Source of the DNA: Spinactinospora alkalitolerans | Lineage (GTDB): Bacteria > Actinomycetota > Actinomycetes > Streptosporangiales > Streptosporangiaceae | Direction: 5' to 3' | Length of the DNA: 64,000 bases | Assembly: GCF_013408795.1 (NCBI RefSeq) | Contig: NZ_JACCCC010000001.1 | Span: forward strand, 2,294,001-2,358,000 | Part shown: piece by piece, positions 38,769 through 47,586 of the stretch | How the letters are laid out: each line of letters begins with the position of its first letter | Position numbering within the stretch: position 1 is the stretch's first letter | Notes under the pieces: model-generated | Database searches by the model: none | Told to the model about the DNA's origin: nothing | Seen by the model: the letters and a program-made list of their open reading frames with translations, nothing else | Program-made: the position numbers and the translations under genes

Positions 38769-39533
38769 GTGTCGATGCCGTTCTACGTCTCGCCCGAACA
38801 GATCATGAAGGACAAGGCGGACTACGCGCGCAAGGGGATCGCGCGCGGCCGCAGCGCCGTCGTGCTGCAGTACGACGGCGGCATCCTGTTCGTGGCCGAC
38901 AACATGTCCCGGACCCTGCACAAGATCAGTGAGCTCTACGACCGCATCGCCTTCGCCGCGGTCGGGCGCTACAACGAGTTCGAGAACCTGCGCCTGGCGG
39001 GCGTGCGGATCGCCGACTCCACCGGCTACGCCTACGACCGCCGTGACGTCACGGGGCAGGCGCTGGCCAACGCCTACGCCCAGCACCTGGGCACGGTCTT
39101 CACCGAGAGCAGCAAGCCCTGGGAGGTGGAGATCGTGGTCGCCGAGGTCGGCGACAGCGCCGACACCGACCAGATCTACCGGATCACCTTCGACGGCTCG
39201 GTGGTCGACGAGCGCGACTTCGTGGCGATGGGCGGATCGGCCGAGCGTGTCACCGGGGCCCTGCGGGAGCGCTACGACAAGGACGCCTCCCTGGCCGACG
39301 CGCTGTCGGCGGCGATGCACGCGCTGACGCACGAGAACGGCGAGCAGCGGGAGCTGGAGGCGGCCGGCCTGGAGGTCGCGGTGCTGGAGCGGGCGCGCGA
39401 GCACCGCAAGTTCCGCCGCATCCAGGGGCCGCGGCTGAACCGGCTGATCGAGCAGGTGCGCGGGGGCGGCGGCGGAGAGAGCGAGGACGGCGGGGAGTCG
39501 GCCGAGGCCGGAGACGACGGCGCCCAGTCCTGA
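38769..39533 (+). CDS. prcA: 20S proteasome alpha subunit
   Basis: Outer-ring subunit of 254 aa, the docking surface for the Mpa QYL tail. The N-terminal gate and helix are [20 protein letters not shown] and [23 protein letters not shown] and [20 protein letters not shown] are family-typical. The GTG at 38769 follows AAAGGA and matches the expected PrcA N-terminus; the ATG two codons on is an alternative. The C-terminal tail is Gly/Glu-rich and low complexity. Confidence 0.96.
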   Translation: MSMPFYVSPEQIMKDKADYARKGIARGRSAVVLQYDGGILFVADNMSRTLHKISELYDRIAFAAVGRYNEFENLRLAGVRIADSTGYAYDRRDVTGQALANAYAQHLGTVFTESSKPWEVEIVVAEVGDSADTDQIYRITFDGSVVDERDFVAMGGSAERVTGALRERYDKDASLADALSAAMHALTHENGEQRELEAAGLEVAVLERAREHRKFRRIQGPRLNRLIEQVRGGGGGESEDGGESAEAGDDGAQS

Positions 39534-39565
39534 TGCGCCCGCTCCGCCAGGGCGACACGGGCACA

Positions 39566-39577
39566 TAGTGTGAGTTC
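39566..39577 (+). promoter_or_regulatory. Leaderless-type -10 box upstream of pafA
   Basis: TAGTGT at 39566-39571, exactly six bases, then a GTG (39578) opening a 15-codon ORF. It suggests pafA has a promoter separate from prcBA. Confidence 0.5.
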
Positions 39578-39625
39578 GTGGAGCGCCGCGGACCCCGGTC
39601 CGCGGCGCCGTGGGACGGAAACTAG
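39578..39625 (+). CDS. Possible 15-aa leaderless upstream ORF before pafA
   Basis: Encodes MERRGPRSAAPWDGN and stops with a TAG whose G is the first base of the pafA Shine-Dalgarno GGTGAGG. The first four residues equal those of PafA (MERR), although the two frames differ. The ORF contains the 12-bp hairpin at 39583-39608. Supported only by spacing and architecture. Confidence 0.35.
   Translation: MERRGPRSAAPWDGN
39583..39608. terminator. Perfect 12-bp hairpin between prcA and pafA
   Basis: GCGCCGCGGACC-CC-GGTCCGCGGCGC. It lacks a U-tract. It may terminate the prcBA transcript, or it may be an attenuator acting on pafA, because it lies between the apparent pafA +1 and its ribosome site. Confidence 0.6.
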
Positions 39626-39635
39626 GTGAGGCCGC

Positions 39636-40994
39636 GTGGAACGTCGGATCTTTGGTCTTGAGAACGAGTACGGGGTCACCTGCACCTTCCGGGGGCAGCG
39701 GCGCCTGTCGCCCGACGAGGTGGCGCGCTACCTGTTCCGCCGGGTGGTGTCGTGGGGGCGCAGCAGCAACGTGTTCCTGCGCAACGGTGCGCGGCTCTAC
39801 CTCGACGTCGGCAGCCACCCGGAGTACGCGACCCCCGAGTGCGACAGCCTCATCGACCTGGTGGCGCACGACAAGGCCGGCGAGCGCATCCTGGAGGGGC
39901 TGCAGGTCGACGCGGAGCAGCGCCTGCACGAGGAGGGCATCGCCGGCGAGATCTACCTGTTCAAGAACAACACCGACTCCGCGGGCAACTCCTACGGCTG
40001 CCACGAGAACTACCTGGTGGGGCGGCACGGCGAGTTCGGGCGGCTGGCCGACATCCTGATCCCGTTCCTGGTGACCCGCCAGATCATCTGCGGCGCCGGC
40101 AAGGTGCTGCAGACCCCGCGTGGCGCGCTGTACTGCGTGAGCCAGCGCGCCGAGCACATCTGGGAGGGGGTCTCCTCGGCGACGACCCGCTCGCGGCCGA
40201 TCATCAACACCCGCGACGAGCCGCACGCCGACGCCGAGCGGTTCCGCCGGCTGCACGTGATCGTCGGCGACTCCAACATGAGCGAGATGACCACGCTGCT
40301 CAAGCTGGCCTCCACCGACCTGGTGCTGCGCATGGTCGAGGCCGGCGTGGTGATGCGCGACTACACGCTGGAGAACCCCATCCGGGCGATCCGCGAGGTC
40401 AGCCACGACATGACCGGGCGGCGCAAGGTGCGGCTGGCCAACGGGCGCGAGGCCAGCGCGCTGGAGATCCAGCGCGAGTACCTGGACAAGGTGCAGACCT
40501 TCGTCGACCGCAACGGCACCGACGCCACCGGCAAGCGGGTGCTGGAGCTGTGGCAGCGCACGCTGGAGGCGATCGAGACGGGCAACCTCGACCTGGTGGC
40601 CGGCGAGATCGACTGGGTGGCCAAGTACCAGCTCCTTGAGCGCTACCGCGCCAAGCACTCCCTGTCGCTGTCGTCGCCGCGGATCGCCCAGCTCGACCTG
40701 ACCTACCACGACATCCACCGCGACCGCGGCCTGTTCTACCTGATGCAGCGCAAGGGGCAGATGGACCGCGTGGTCGGCGACCTGAAGATCTTCCAGGCCA
40801 AATCGGTGCCGCCGCAGACCACGCGGGCGCGGCTGCGCGGGGAGTTCATCCGCAGGGCCCAGGAGAAGCGCCGCGACTTCACCGTCGACTGGGTGCACCT
40901 GAAGCTCAACGACCAGGCGCAGCGCACGGTGCTGTGCAAGGACCCGTTCAAGGCCGTTGACGAGCGGGTGGAGAAGCTGATCGCCGGCATGTAG
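39636..40994 (+). CDS. pafA: Pup-protein ligase
   Basis: ATP-dependent ligase of 452 aa joining Pup C-terminal Glu to substrate lysines; paralogue of Dop. FGLENEYGV carries the N-terminal metal-binding Glu and [17 protein letters not shown] the catalytic Asp. [16 protein letters not shown] and [10 protein letters not shown] are shared with Dop. The GTG at 39636 follows GGTGAGG by 4 nt. Followed by a GC hairpin and an FKBP lipoprotein gene. Confidence 0.97.
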   Translation: MERRIFGLENEYGVTCTFRGQRRLSPDEVARYLFRRVVSWGRSSNVFLRNGARLYLDVGSHPEYATPECDSLIDLVAHDKAGERILEGLQVDAEQRLHEEGIAGEIYLFKNNTDSAGNSYGCHENYLVGRHGEFGRLADILIPFLVTRQIICGAGKVLQTPRGALYCVSQRAEHIWEGVSSATTRSRPIINTRDEPHADAERFRRLHVIVGDSNMSEMTTLLKLASTDLVLRMVEAGVVMRDYTLENPIRAIREVSHDMTGRRKVRLANGREASALEIQREYLDKVQTFVDRNGTDATGKRVLELWQRTLEAIETGNLDLVAGEIDWVAKYQLLERYRAKHSLSLSSPRIAQLDLTYHDIHRDRGLFYLMQRKGQMDRVVGDLKIFQAKSVPPQTTRARLRGEFIRRAQEKRRDFTVDWVHLKLNDQAQRTVLCKDPFKAVDERVEKLIAGM

Positions 40995-41045
40995 CGTCGG
41001 CGGCGCCGGGCGGCGAAGGACCGCCCGGTGCGGACGACGGCCGGG

Positions 41046-41068
41046 AGGGCGCGCCGGGGGTGCGCCCT
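41046..41068. terminator. Hairpin downstream of pafA
   Basis: AGGGCGC / GCGCCCT, 7-bp stem with a 9-nt loop, followed by a short pyrimidine stretch (CTTACC). Probable end of the pafA transcript. Confidence 0.45.
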
Positions 41069-41154
41069 CTTACCGCGTTCTTACCCGGCCGGGGCAGTAT
41101 GGCTGTTTCGGTAGTGTGTCGGAGATCCTGGCCTGACTCTTGAGGTAGTGACAT

Positions 41155-42201
41155 ATGCGTCGACGTGCCGCCGCGGCCCTTGCGGTGCCGTTCTCAGCCG
41201 TGATGCTGGCGGTCTCCAGCTGCGGATCCATCCCTGAAGACTGGAAGACGCCCGCCTTCCTGCAGTCCGGAGAGGAGGAGGTCGATGAGCGGCTGCCCAC
41301 GGTGACCGGTCCGGTCGGCGAGGAGCCCGAGGTCTCCTTCCCCGACATCGCTCCGCCCAGCGAGCAGATCTCCGGCGTGGTGCATCAGGGCGAGGGCGAA
41401 GGGGAGCTGGTGCGCTCCGACGACCTGCTCCTGGCCGACATCGTCGATTACCAGTGGACCGCCGAGGGCGAGGCGGAGAAGACCCAGTCCACCTACGACA
41501 CGGGCGCCCCGGTGCTGCTCCAGTTGTCGCAGATGAACGAGGAGATGAGCGCGGACCTGGTCGACCAGCCGCTGAACAGCCGCGTGGTCTACGTCTTCCC
41601 GCCGCAGGACCCGGCCCAGGCCCAGCAGATGGGCCAGCCGTCCCCGGAGCCGGGCTCGACGGTGTCGATCGTGGACATCCAGGGCCGCTACGGCAAGGGC
41701 CAGACCGTTCCCGGCGAGCAGACCGGCAACGGCGGCGGCGACCTGCCCACGGTGGAGGACGCCGGCCACGCCATGCCCGAGATCACGATCCCCGAGGACA
41801 CCGATCCGCCCGAGGACCTGGAGACGGTGCCGCTGGTCGAGGGCGAGGGGCCCGAGGTCGAGGAGAGCCAGCAGCTCGTCGTCCAGTACACCGGTGTGAC
41901 CTGGAGCGACGGCGAGGTCTTCGACTCCACGTGGGTGGCGGGCAAGGACGGCACGCCCTTCACCTTCATCGCCGGCGCCGGCCAGGTCATCGAGGGCTGG
42001 GACACGGGCCTGGTGGGCCACGAGGTCGGCAGCCGCGTGATGCTGGTGATCCCCGAGGAGATGGCCTACGGCGAGGACGCCGCGGCGAGCGGCGCCCCAT
42101 CGGGGACGCTGGTCTTCGTCGTGGACATCCTCGGCGCGGTCGACAGCCAGCCCGCCCCCGAGGAGCCGGCGTCCCCGCCCGCGGAGCCCGAAGAGGAGTA
42201 G
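41155..42201 (+). CDS. FKBP-type peptidyl-prolyl isomerase lipoprotein
   Basis: Envelope-anchored chaperone of 348 aa. The signal peptide ends in lipobox LAVSSC (Cys23). A long unstructured acidic region and an atypical N-terminal half follow. One canonical FKBP domain lies at about 235-330: VQYTGVTWSDGEVFDSTW, TFIAGAGQVIEGWDTGLVG, VIPEEMAYG, LVFVVDIL. FKBP genes are regular neighbours of pafA/pafBC. The ATG follows GAGG by 9 nt. A 14-codon ORF upstream (41099-41143) ends in the TGA that overlaps this GAGG. Confidence 0.92.
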   Translation: MRRRAAAALAVPFSAVMLAVSSCGSIPEDWKTPAFLQSGEEEVDERLPTVTGPVGEEPEVSFPDIAPPSEQISGVVHQGEGEGELVRSDDLLLADIVDYQWTAEGEAEKTQSTYDTGAPVLLQLSQMNEEMSADLVDQPLNSRVVYVFPPQDPAQAQQMGQPSPEPGSTVSIVDIQGRYGKGQTVPGEQTGNGGGDLPTVEDAGHAMPEITIPEDTDPPEDLETVPLVEGEGPEVEESQQLVVQYTGVTWSDGEVFDSTWVAGKDGTPFTFIAGAGQVIEGWDTGLVGHEVGSRVMLVIPEEMAYGEDAAASGAPSGTLVFVVDILGAVDSQPAPEEPASPPAEPEEE

Positions 42202-42236
42202 GGCCGGGTCGGCAGACGTCCCGCGGTCCCCGTCCG

Positions 42237-42258
42237 GCGGTCCCCGGCCGGGGACCGC
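42237..42258. terminator. Bidirectional terminator between FKBP and DUF3866 genes
   Basis: Perfect 9-bp stem GCGGTCCCC / GGGGACCGC around the tetraloop GGCC; the whole 22 bp is palindromic. Sits in the 63-bp gap of a convergent pair. Confidence 0.65.
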
Positions 42259-42264
42259 GGCGGT

Positions 42265-43338
42265 TCAGGCCAGCAGCCGTGCCGCGTGGCGGCCGGCGGC
42301 GGCGGAGGCGAGGAAGCAGGCGAGGTCCTCCTCCAGGGACCGGCCCATGGTGGACATCGGTACCGGTGACGCCCGCAGGGCCTCGTGCAGGCCGTCGACC
42401 TCCACCTCCACCAGGACGTGGCGTTCGGCCAGCGCCGCGGCCTCGGCCCGGACGCGTTCGCCGAACGCGCCCGGCAGCCGCGGCACCACCACGTCGGCCG
42501 ACGCCAGCGCCACGCGGCCGTAGGCGGTGATGCTGTGGTGGGAGACGCCCCGGTGCCGCTCGCGCGGGTCGGCCTCGCTGACCCGCAGGGCCGCCACCGG
42601 CCGCCCGGCCAGGGCCGCCGCGGCGTTGACGGCCTCGCCCGCGCAGACCCCGGAGAAGCCCCACGGCGTGCCGGTGCCCAGATTGCCCGGCCCCTGGGCG
42701 ACGACGGCGATCTCGGCGCCCAGCACGTGGCGGGCCGCCAGCAGCCCGGTGTGGGTGGTGACCGCCTCCAGGTCGCCGCCGAAGGACTGGCCGACGGTGA
42801 CGGTCGCGGCGATCCGGTCGGCCGCGCGCAGCTCGGCCACCGCCCGGGAGAACCGTGCGGGCAGCGCGCCGCCGTCCAGCATCACGTGCACGACGCGGGT
42901 GCCGGGGCGCTCGGCCCCGATCCCCGCGAGGACCGCGGGCAGCGCCGAGTGCAGGTCGGCGACCACCACGGGCATGGCGGCGACGTCGGCGGCCTCGCGC
43001 AGCGTCGCGTGGTGGGGGGAGTCCTGCTCGTCGACGCCGAGTACCGTGGTCTGCAAAGGCGTGTACCGGGCCTTGACGAGGTGGCCGGGTCCGGCCGGAT
43101 CCGGCGGCAGACGGTCGGGGACGGCGACGACCATGGCGTAGCCGCCGGTGCCCAGCCCCATGGCCAGGGCCGTGGTGTTGAGCAGCACCCGGTCGCCCAC
43201 CCGGGGGCGGCCCACCAGCTCGGTGTAGGCCAGCGCCCGGCAGGCCGAGGCCTCGCCCCGGATCGCGACGTCGAGTTCGGCCACACCGGGCCGTTCGCCG
43301 CGGATCCCGGTCACCTCGCCGTCACGCCATCTGATCAC
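42265..43338 (-). CDS. DUF3866 family protein
   Basis: Soluble protein of 357 aa of the actinobacterial DUF3866 family. It has an N-terminal small beta domain (about 1-70) and a larger alpha/beta part with Gly-rich turns (GGYAMVVAVP, QGPGNLGTGTPWGFSG, RGVSHHSITAYGR). No catalytic assignment is known. Constantly found next to pafBC/proteasome genes, which hints at a role in that network. The GTG at 43338 has TACCGT-N6 upstream on the minus strand, a leaderless layout. Confidence 0.85.
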   Translation of the reverse strand: MIRWRDGEVTGIRGERPGVAELDVAIRGEASACRALAYTELVGRPRVGDRVLLNTTALAMGLGTGGYAMVVAVPDRLPPDPAGPGHLVKARYTPLQTTVLGVDEQDSPHHATLREAADVAAMPVVVADLHSALPAVLAGIGAERPGTRVVHVMLDGGALPARFSRAVAELRAADRIAATVTVGQSFGGDLEAVTTHTGLLAARHVLGAEIAVVAQGPGNLGTGTPWGFSGVCAGEAVNAAAALAGRPVAALRVSEADPRERHRGVSHHSITAYGRVALASADVVVPRLPGAFGERVRAEAAALAERHVLVEVEVDGLHEALRASPVPMSTMGRSLEEDLACFLASAAAGRHAARLLA

Positions 43339-43350
43339 GCTGGCACGGTA
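43339..43350 (-). promoter_or_regulatory. Leaderless-type -10 box of the DUF3866 gene
   Basis: Minus-strand TACCGT, six bases, then the GTG at 43338. Divergent from pafBC 65 bp further on. Confidence 0.5.
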
Positions 43351-43415
43351 CCGTTTTGGACCAGGCGAGCGGGTGGACTCGCGCGAAAACGGTGATCCCG
43401 AAAGAGAGCACGGCG

Positions 43416-45407
43416 ATGTCGCAGGAGAAGACCGAACGTCAGCTGAACCTGGTGATCTGCCTGCTGGCCACGCGGCGCTTCCTGACCGCCAGGGAGATCC
43501 GCGCGACGGTCTACGGCTACGGCCGGGCCGAGAGCGATGCCGCGTTCAAGCGCATGTTCGAGCGCGACAAGAAGGAGCTGCGGGAGGCCGGCATCCCGAT
43601 CGAGACGGGCGGCGGCGACCTGTGGAGCGACGAGGAGGGCTACCGGATCTCCCGGGCCGACTACGAGCTGCCGCCGATCGAGCTGCGCGCCGACGAGGCG
43701 GCCGTGCTGGGCCTGGCCGCGCGGGCGTGGCGGCACGCGGCACTGGGTGACGTCGCGGCCGACGCCCTGCTGAAGCTGCGCGCCGCGGGCGTCCCGGTGG
43801 ACGGCGACGCCACCTCGGGGATCACGCCGGTGCTGGGCACCAACGAGCCGGCGTTCCTGCCGATCTGGCAGGCCGTGCGCGACCGCCGCCCGATCGTCTT
43901 CGACTACCGCGCGCCCAACCGCGACCTCGCCCGCCGCGAGCTGGAGCCGTGGGGCGTGGTCAACGTGAACGGCCACTGGTACGTGGCCGGCTACGACCGC
44001 GACCGGCGCGACCGCAGGGTGTTCCGGCTCAGCCGGATCGTCGGCGAGGTGCGGGTCGTGGCGAGCGGTCCGGCCGTGCAGGTGCCCGACGGCGTCGACG
44101 TGCGCTCGGTGGTGAGCGGCAGGCACGGCGAGGTCGAGCAGATCGCCACCGTGCTGGTGCGCGCCGACTCCGCGCACGAGCTGCGGCGCGGCGCGCGCCG
44201 GATCGTTCCCGGCGAGCGCTCGACGGGCGAGCCGGGGTGGGACCTGCTGGAGTATCCCTTCACCGATGTGGCGTCGCTGGTGGGGCGGGTGGCGCAGTTC
44301 GGCGACCGGGTGGTACTGCGCGAGCCGGCGCAGGCGCGCGCGGCGGTCGAGGAGCACCTGCGCGCGGTGGCCGAGCGCGAGCCCGCGGCCGGGACCGAGC
44401 CGGCCCCCGAGCCGGAGCGGGCGCCCGACCCGCAGCCGCGGCGCGGCGGCACCTCCTCGGAGCAACTGCGCCGGCTGCTGATGCTGGTGCCCTACGCCCT
44501 CAGCCACGACGTGCGGGTCTCGGAGGTGGCGGCGCACTTCGGGCTGACCGAGAAGCAGGTGCTCAAGGACCTGGGCCTGCTGTGGATGTGCGGCCTGCCC
44601 GGCTACACCCCGGGCGACCTGATCGACGTCGACCTCGACGCGGCCCAGGCCACCGGCGAGATCATCATCGCCAACGCCGACACGCTGGCCGCGCCGCTGC
44701 GGCTGACCGCCGACGAGGCCGCGAGCCTGGTCGTGGGCGTGGAGCTGCTGCGCGAGATGCCCGGCGTGGCCAGCGACGCGCTGAAGCGGGTGGGGGAGAA
44801 GCTGCGCGCGGCGGCCGGCGTCGCGGTGGACCGGCTCGCCGACGCCGTGGAGGTCCGCATCGAGCAGACCGACGAGGTCAAGGAGGTGCAGCGCCGGGCG
44901 GGCGATGCGCTGCGCGCGGGCCAGCGGGTGCACCTGCGCTACCTGTCGGGCTACCAGGACCAGGTCACCGAGCGCGACGTCGACCCGATGCGCCTGGTGG
45001 TCCAGGACGGGCACGCCTTCCTGGAGGGCTGGTGCCGGCTGCGCACCGACGTGCGGCTGTTCCGGCTGGACCGGGTGCTGGACCTGACGGTGCTGCCGGT
45101 CGCCGCCGAGGTGCCGGGCCACGCGCGCGAGCGCGACCTGCGCGGCGGCCTGCTGCAGCGGTCGGCCGACGACGTCTACGTCACCCTGGACCTCGCGCCG
45201 GGGGCGCGCTGGGTCACCGAGGAGTACGTGTGCACCGACCTGCGGGAGCTGGCGGACGGGTGGCTGCGCGCGACGCTGCGCACGCCCGCTCCGGCGTGGG
45301 TGCGCCGGCTCGCGCTGCGGCTGGGCCCGCAGGCGCGGGTGGCGGCCCCGGCCGAGCTGGCCGAGCGGGTCCGCGCCGACGCCGCCCGCGCCCTGGTCGG
45401 CTACTAG
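43416..45407 (+). CDS. pafBC: Fused PafB-PafC transcriptional activator
   Basis: Single protein of 663 aa containing both halves that are separate genes in Mycobacterium. The first half has helix-turn-helix (LLATRRFLTAREIRATVYGYG), WYL (VNGHWYVAGYDRDRRDRRVFRLSRI) and WCX. A Pro/Glu/Arg linker lies at about 335-365. The second half repeats HTH (SHDVRVSEVAAHFGLTEKQVLKDL), WYL (HAFLEGWCRLRTDVRLFRLDRV) and WCX. PafBC activates RecA-independent DNA-damage genes, probably by sensing ssDNA through WYL. The ATG at 43416 follows AAAGAGAG; an upstream start at 43356 lacks a ribosome site. Confidence 0.95.
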   Translation: MSQEKTERQLNLVICLLATRRFLTAREIRATVYGYGRAESDAAFKRMFERDKKELREAGIPIETGGGDLWSDEEGYRISRADYELPPIELRADEAAVLGLAARAWRHAALGDVAADALLKLRAAGVPVDGDATSGITPVLGTNEPAFLPIWQAVRDRRPIVFDYRAPNRDLARRELEPWGVVNVNGHWYVAGYDRDRRDRRVFRLSRIVGEVRVVASGPAVQVPDGVDVRSVVSGRHGEVEQIATVLVRADSAHELRRGARRIVPGERSTGEPGWDLLEYPFTDVASLVGRVAQFGDRVVLREPAQARAAVEEHLRAVAEREPAAGTEPAPEPERAPDPQPRRGGTSSEQLRRLLMLVPYALSHDVRVSEVAAHFGLTEKQVLKDLGLLWMCGLPGYTPGDLIDVDLDAAQATGEIIIANADTLAAPLRLTADEAASLVVGVELLREMPGVASDALKRVGEKLRAAAGVAVDRLADAVEVRIEQTDEVKEVQRRAGDALRAGQRVHLRYLSGYQDQVTERDVDPMRLVVQDGHAFLEGWCRLRTDVRLFRLDRVLDLTVLPVAAEVPGHARERDLRGGLLQRSADDVYVTLDLAPGARWVTEEYVCTDLRELADGWLRATLRTPAPAWVRRLALRLGPQARVAAPAELAERVRADAARALVGY

Positions 45408-45439
45408 CTTGGGTTTCAACCTCGGCCCTGGGGGCGGAG

Positions 45440-45715
45440 TGGACGCGCGGGTGGGCCCCTTCCACTTCGACCCCAGGGGGTCGTGAAGGCCCGCCCCAAG
45501 AGAGGTGGAAGAGACCTTGACTTCAGGGGGTCGTGAAGGCCCGCCCCAGGAGGGAGGGCGTGCGAGAGGATCGCCCGGTCACCGCGGATCCCTCCTGTGG
45601 TTGAGGCTTCAAACCCCCTGAGGCCGGGGGCGGCGTGCACCGTCGCCCGGTCACCGCGGGTCCCTCCTGGGGCTGGTGTCGAAGACCCCCAGTGGCCAAG
45701 GTCAAAACTCAAGCT
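45440..45715 (+). repeat. Dispersed intergenic element, right-hand copy
   Basis: Two tandem left units (CCAGGGGGTCGTGAAGGCCC and CTTCAGGGGGTCGTGAAGGC). Bases 45500-45564 are nearly identical to 17194-17257. ACCGCGGATCCCTCCTG with CTTCAAACCCCCTGAGGCC forms the right end, which is itself repeated in degenerate form (GTCACCGCGGGTCCCTCCTG at 45650-45669). The roughly 40-bp internal core present at 17.26 kb is missing. Confidence 0.65.
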
Positions 45716-45983
45716 AGAGGATGTCTGAGAAGGGTCAGGGTGGGGCAGACCGGCTGGTGAGACCCCGCTGATCCCTGAAGTCAGGCCTGGCGGGGACCGG
45801 CACGGACCCGTGCGGCGCGCCCTTTCGCCCCGCCGGCGTCGGCGCGCTGACGGCGGCCTTCCGAGGTCACCGGCGGTGAACGGGAGGCTGTGGCCATAGC
45901 CTCCCACCTTCCATCAACGATCTGAGGGGGCGATGTCGCTCCCGGTTAACCGGGGGGTTACTGGCGTTCGGCGAACCATTGAG
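45716..45983. other. Rest of a 589-bp intergenic region, no gene recognised
   Basis: GC-rich at first, then AT-richer around 45900-45960 (TCCATCAACGATCTGAG, GGTTAACCGGGGGGTTAC). It probably carries the promoter for the small membrane protein and tat genes. No convincing ORF. Confidence 0.4.
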
Positions 45984-45996
45984 TAGGCTCGGAAGC
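45984..45996 (+). promoter_or_regulatory. Leaderless-type -10 box of the small membrane protein gene
   Basis: TAGGCT at 45984-45989, seven bases, then a GTG at 45997. Confidence 0.45.
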
Positions 45997-46185
45997 GTGT
46001 TCGCCATCGCCGGTCTCGTCACCGTCTCCCTCCTCGGCCTGCTCGTCATCGGGTTCTTCGCCCTCCGGATGGTGCGGCAGCTCAGGTCACTGGAGTCCCA
46101 GGTGGCGCGGACCAGAGCCGAATTGGAGCCGCGCCACGCGGTGCTGCGGGAGCTGAGCGAGCGCGCCCGGGCGGGAGCCCGGTGA
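45997..46185 (+). CDS. Small single-pass membrane protein upstream of tatA
   Basis: Protein of 62 aa. The N-terminal hydrophobic helix (about 2-26: IAGLVTVSLLGLLVIGFF) is followed by a charged amphipathic helix (RQLRSLESQVARTRAELEPRH) that could form a coiled coil, topologically like TatA/TatB but without the FG-hinge motif. The GTG is placed at a leaderless spacing; a TTG at 45979 is possible. A comparable small gene often precedes tatA in this group. Function unknown. Confidence 0.65.
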   Translation: MFAIAGLVTVSLLGLLVIGFFALRMVRQLRSLESQVARTRAELEPRHAVLRELSERARAGAR

Positions 46186-46247
46186 ATTCCGGTCGGACAG
46201 GGCGTACCATCGATGGCGCAGGTAGCGCCCTGGAGAGAGGTTGAGAC

Positions 46248-46583
46248 ATGGGTATCGGACCACGCGAGATCCTCATTCTGCTGGTCATCGCCCTGCTGCT
46301 GTTCGGAGCGAAGAAGCTGCCGGAACTGGCGCGGTCGATGGGGCGCAGCGCACGCATCCTCAAGGCCGAGGCCAAGGGGCTCGGCGACGAGGACAACAAC
46401 GAGGAATCGAGCCAGAAGGCCCAGGCCTCGGGCGAGGACCCGGCCCGGCAGCCGGGGTCCCAGCAGCAGCACGACCAGGGCTACGGCCAGCAGTCGCAGC
46501 AGAACGGCTACCCGCAACTGCCCGCAGGTCAGCGCATCGTGAACGAGTCTGGTGAGCCGAGCCGCCACCAGTACGGCGGCTGA
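46248..46583 (+). CDS. tatA: Sec-independent translocase subunit TatA
   Basis: Membrane pore-forming subunit of the twin-arginine export system, 111 aa. The short N-terminal helix (EILILLVIALLLFG) is followed by the hinge FGAKKLPELARSMGRS and an amphipathic helix. A long Gln/Ser/Gly-rich tail (about 55-111) is more extended than usual. The ATG follows GAGAGAGG. tatC lies 102 bp downstream. Confidence 0.95.
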   Translation: MGIGPREILILLVIALLLFGAKKLPELARSMGRSARILKAEAKGLGDEDNNEESSQKAQASGEDPARQPGSQQQHDQGYGQQSQQNGYPQLPAGQRIVNESGEPSRHQYGG

Positions 46584-46685
46584 TACGGCGACTGAGTCGG
46601 CCACGGGGCCGGATCCGAGCCTGTGCGGCGCCGAGGCGCGGCGCCGCGCGAATGACCCATGGACTGGCGGAGAGAGAAACCGATC

Positions 46686-47543
46686 ATGCGGCTGAGGCGA
46701 CGGCGGGCCGAGGCGAATCCCGACGGCAGCATGCCGCTGATGGACCACCTGCGCGAACTGCGCAAGCGCGTGGTCAAGGCGGCGATCTTCATCGCGCTCG
46801 GCATCGTCGCGGGCTTCATGGTCTTCGAGCCGGTGTGGGAGTTCCTGAAGGCCCCCTACTGCGCGCTCCCCGCTGAGGTGCGGGGCGGCACCGAGGGAAG
46901 CTGCGACCTCATCTTCACCGGCATCTTCGACGCCTTCTTCCTGCGGTTCAAGGTCGCGATCATCATCGGCCTCCTCGTGTCCTGCCCGTTCTGGCTCTAC
47001 CAGCTTTGGGCGTTCGTCGCCCCGGGCCTGCAGGGCAGGGAGAAGGGCTACACCTACGCCTTCGTCGGGTTCGCGGTGCCGCTGTTCCTCGGGGGATCGG
47101 CACTGGCCTACTACGTCACCCAGAAGGGCATGGAGATCATGTTCGGCTTCGCGCCCGAGGGCACGACGCCGCTGATCACCATGGACAACTACCTCAGCTA
47201 CATCATCATGATGCTGCTGGTGTTCGGGGCGGCGTTCGTGCTCCCGCTCATCGTGGTGCTGCTGAACTTCCTCGGGGCGCTCTCCCACGCCACCATCGCC
47301 AAGTGGCGCCGGATGATCCTCTTCCTGGCGTTCGTCTTCGCCGCCATCGCCACCCCCGGCGGCGACCCCATCACCATGCTGGCGCTGGCCGTCCCGGTCG
47401 TGGTGCTGTTCGAGATCGCCGAGCTGGTCGCGTTCCTCAACGACCGCCGCAAGGGCGTGGCCGAGCCCTACGGCGACCTCGACGACGACGAGGTCTCCCC
47501 GCTGGAGGAGGACGAGACCTCCGAAGCGGCGCCGAAGCGCTAA
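46686..47543 (+). CDS. tatC: Sec-independent translocase subunit TatC
   Basis: Six-helix receptor of the Tat system, 285 aa. It has the N-terminal MPLMDHLRELRKRVVKA signature, the periplasmic loop with Cys residues (YCALPAEV, GSCDLIF), VSCPFWLYQLWAFVAPGL and RKKGYTY-like REKGYTYAF. The C-terminal tail is acidic. The ATG at 46686 follows GGAGAGAG; the ATG at 46659 would precede it without a ribosome site. A lipoprotein of this window (52984) carries a Tat signal. Confidence 0.95.
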   Translation: MRLRRRRAEANPDGSMPLMDHLRELRKRVVKAAIFIALGIVAGFMVFEPVWEFLKAPYCALPAEVRGGTEGSCDLIFTGIFDAFFLRFKVAIIIGLLVSCPFWLYQLWAFVAPGLQGREKGYTYAFVGFAVPLFLGGSALAYYVTQKGMEIMFGFAPEGTTPLITMDNYLSYIIMMLLVFGAAFVLPLIVVLLNFLGALSHATIAKWRRMILFLAFVFAAIATPGGDPITMLALAVPVVVLFEIAELVAFLNDRRKGVAEPYGDLDDDEVSPLEEDETSEAAPKR

Positions 47544-47586
47544 GGTCGTCCTCGAAACGCCGCACGACCGCAGGGAGGGACCGACC

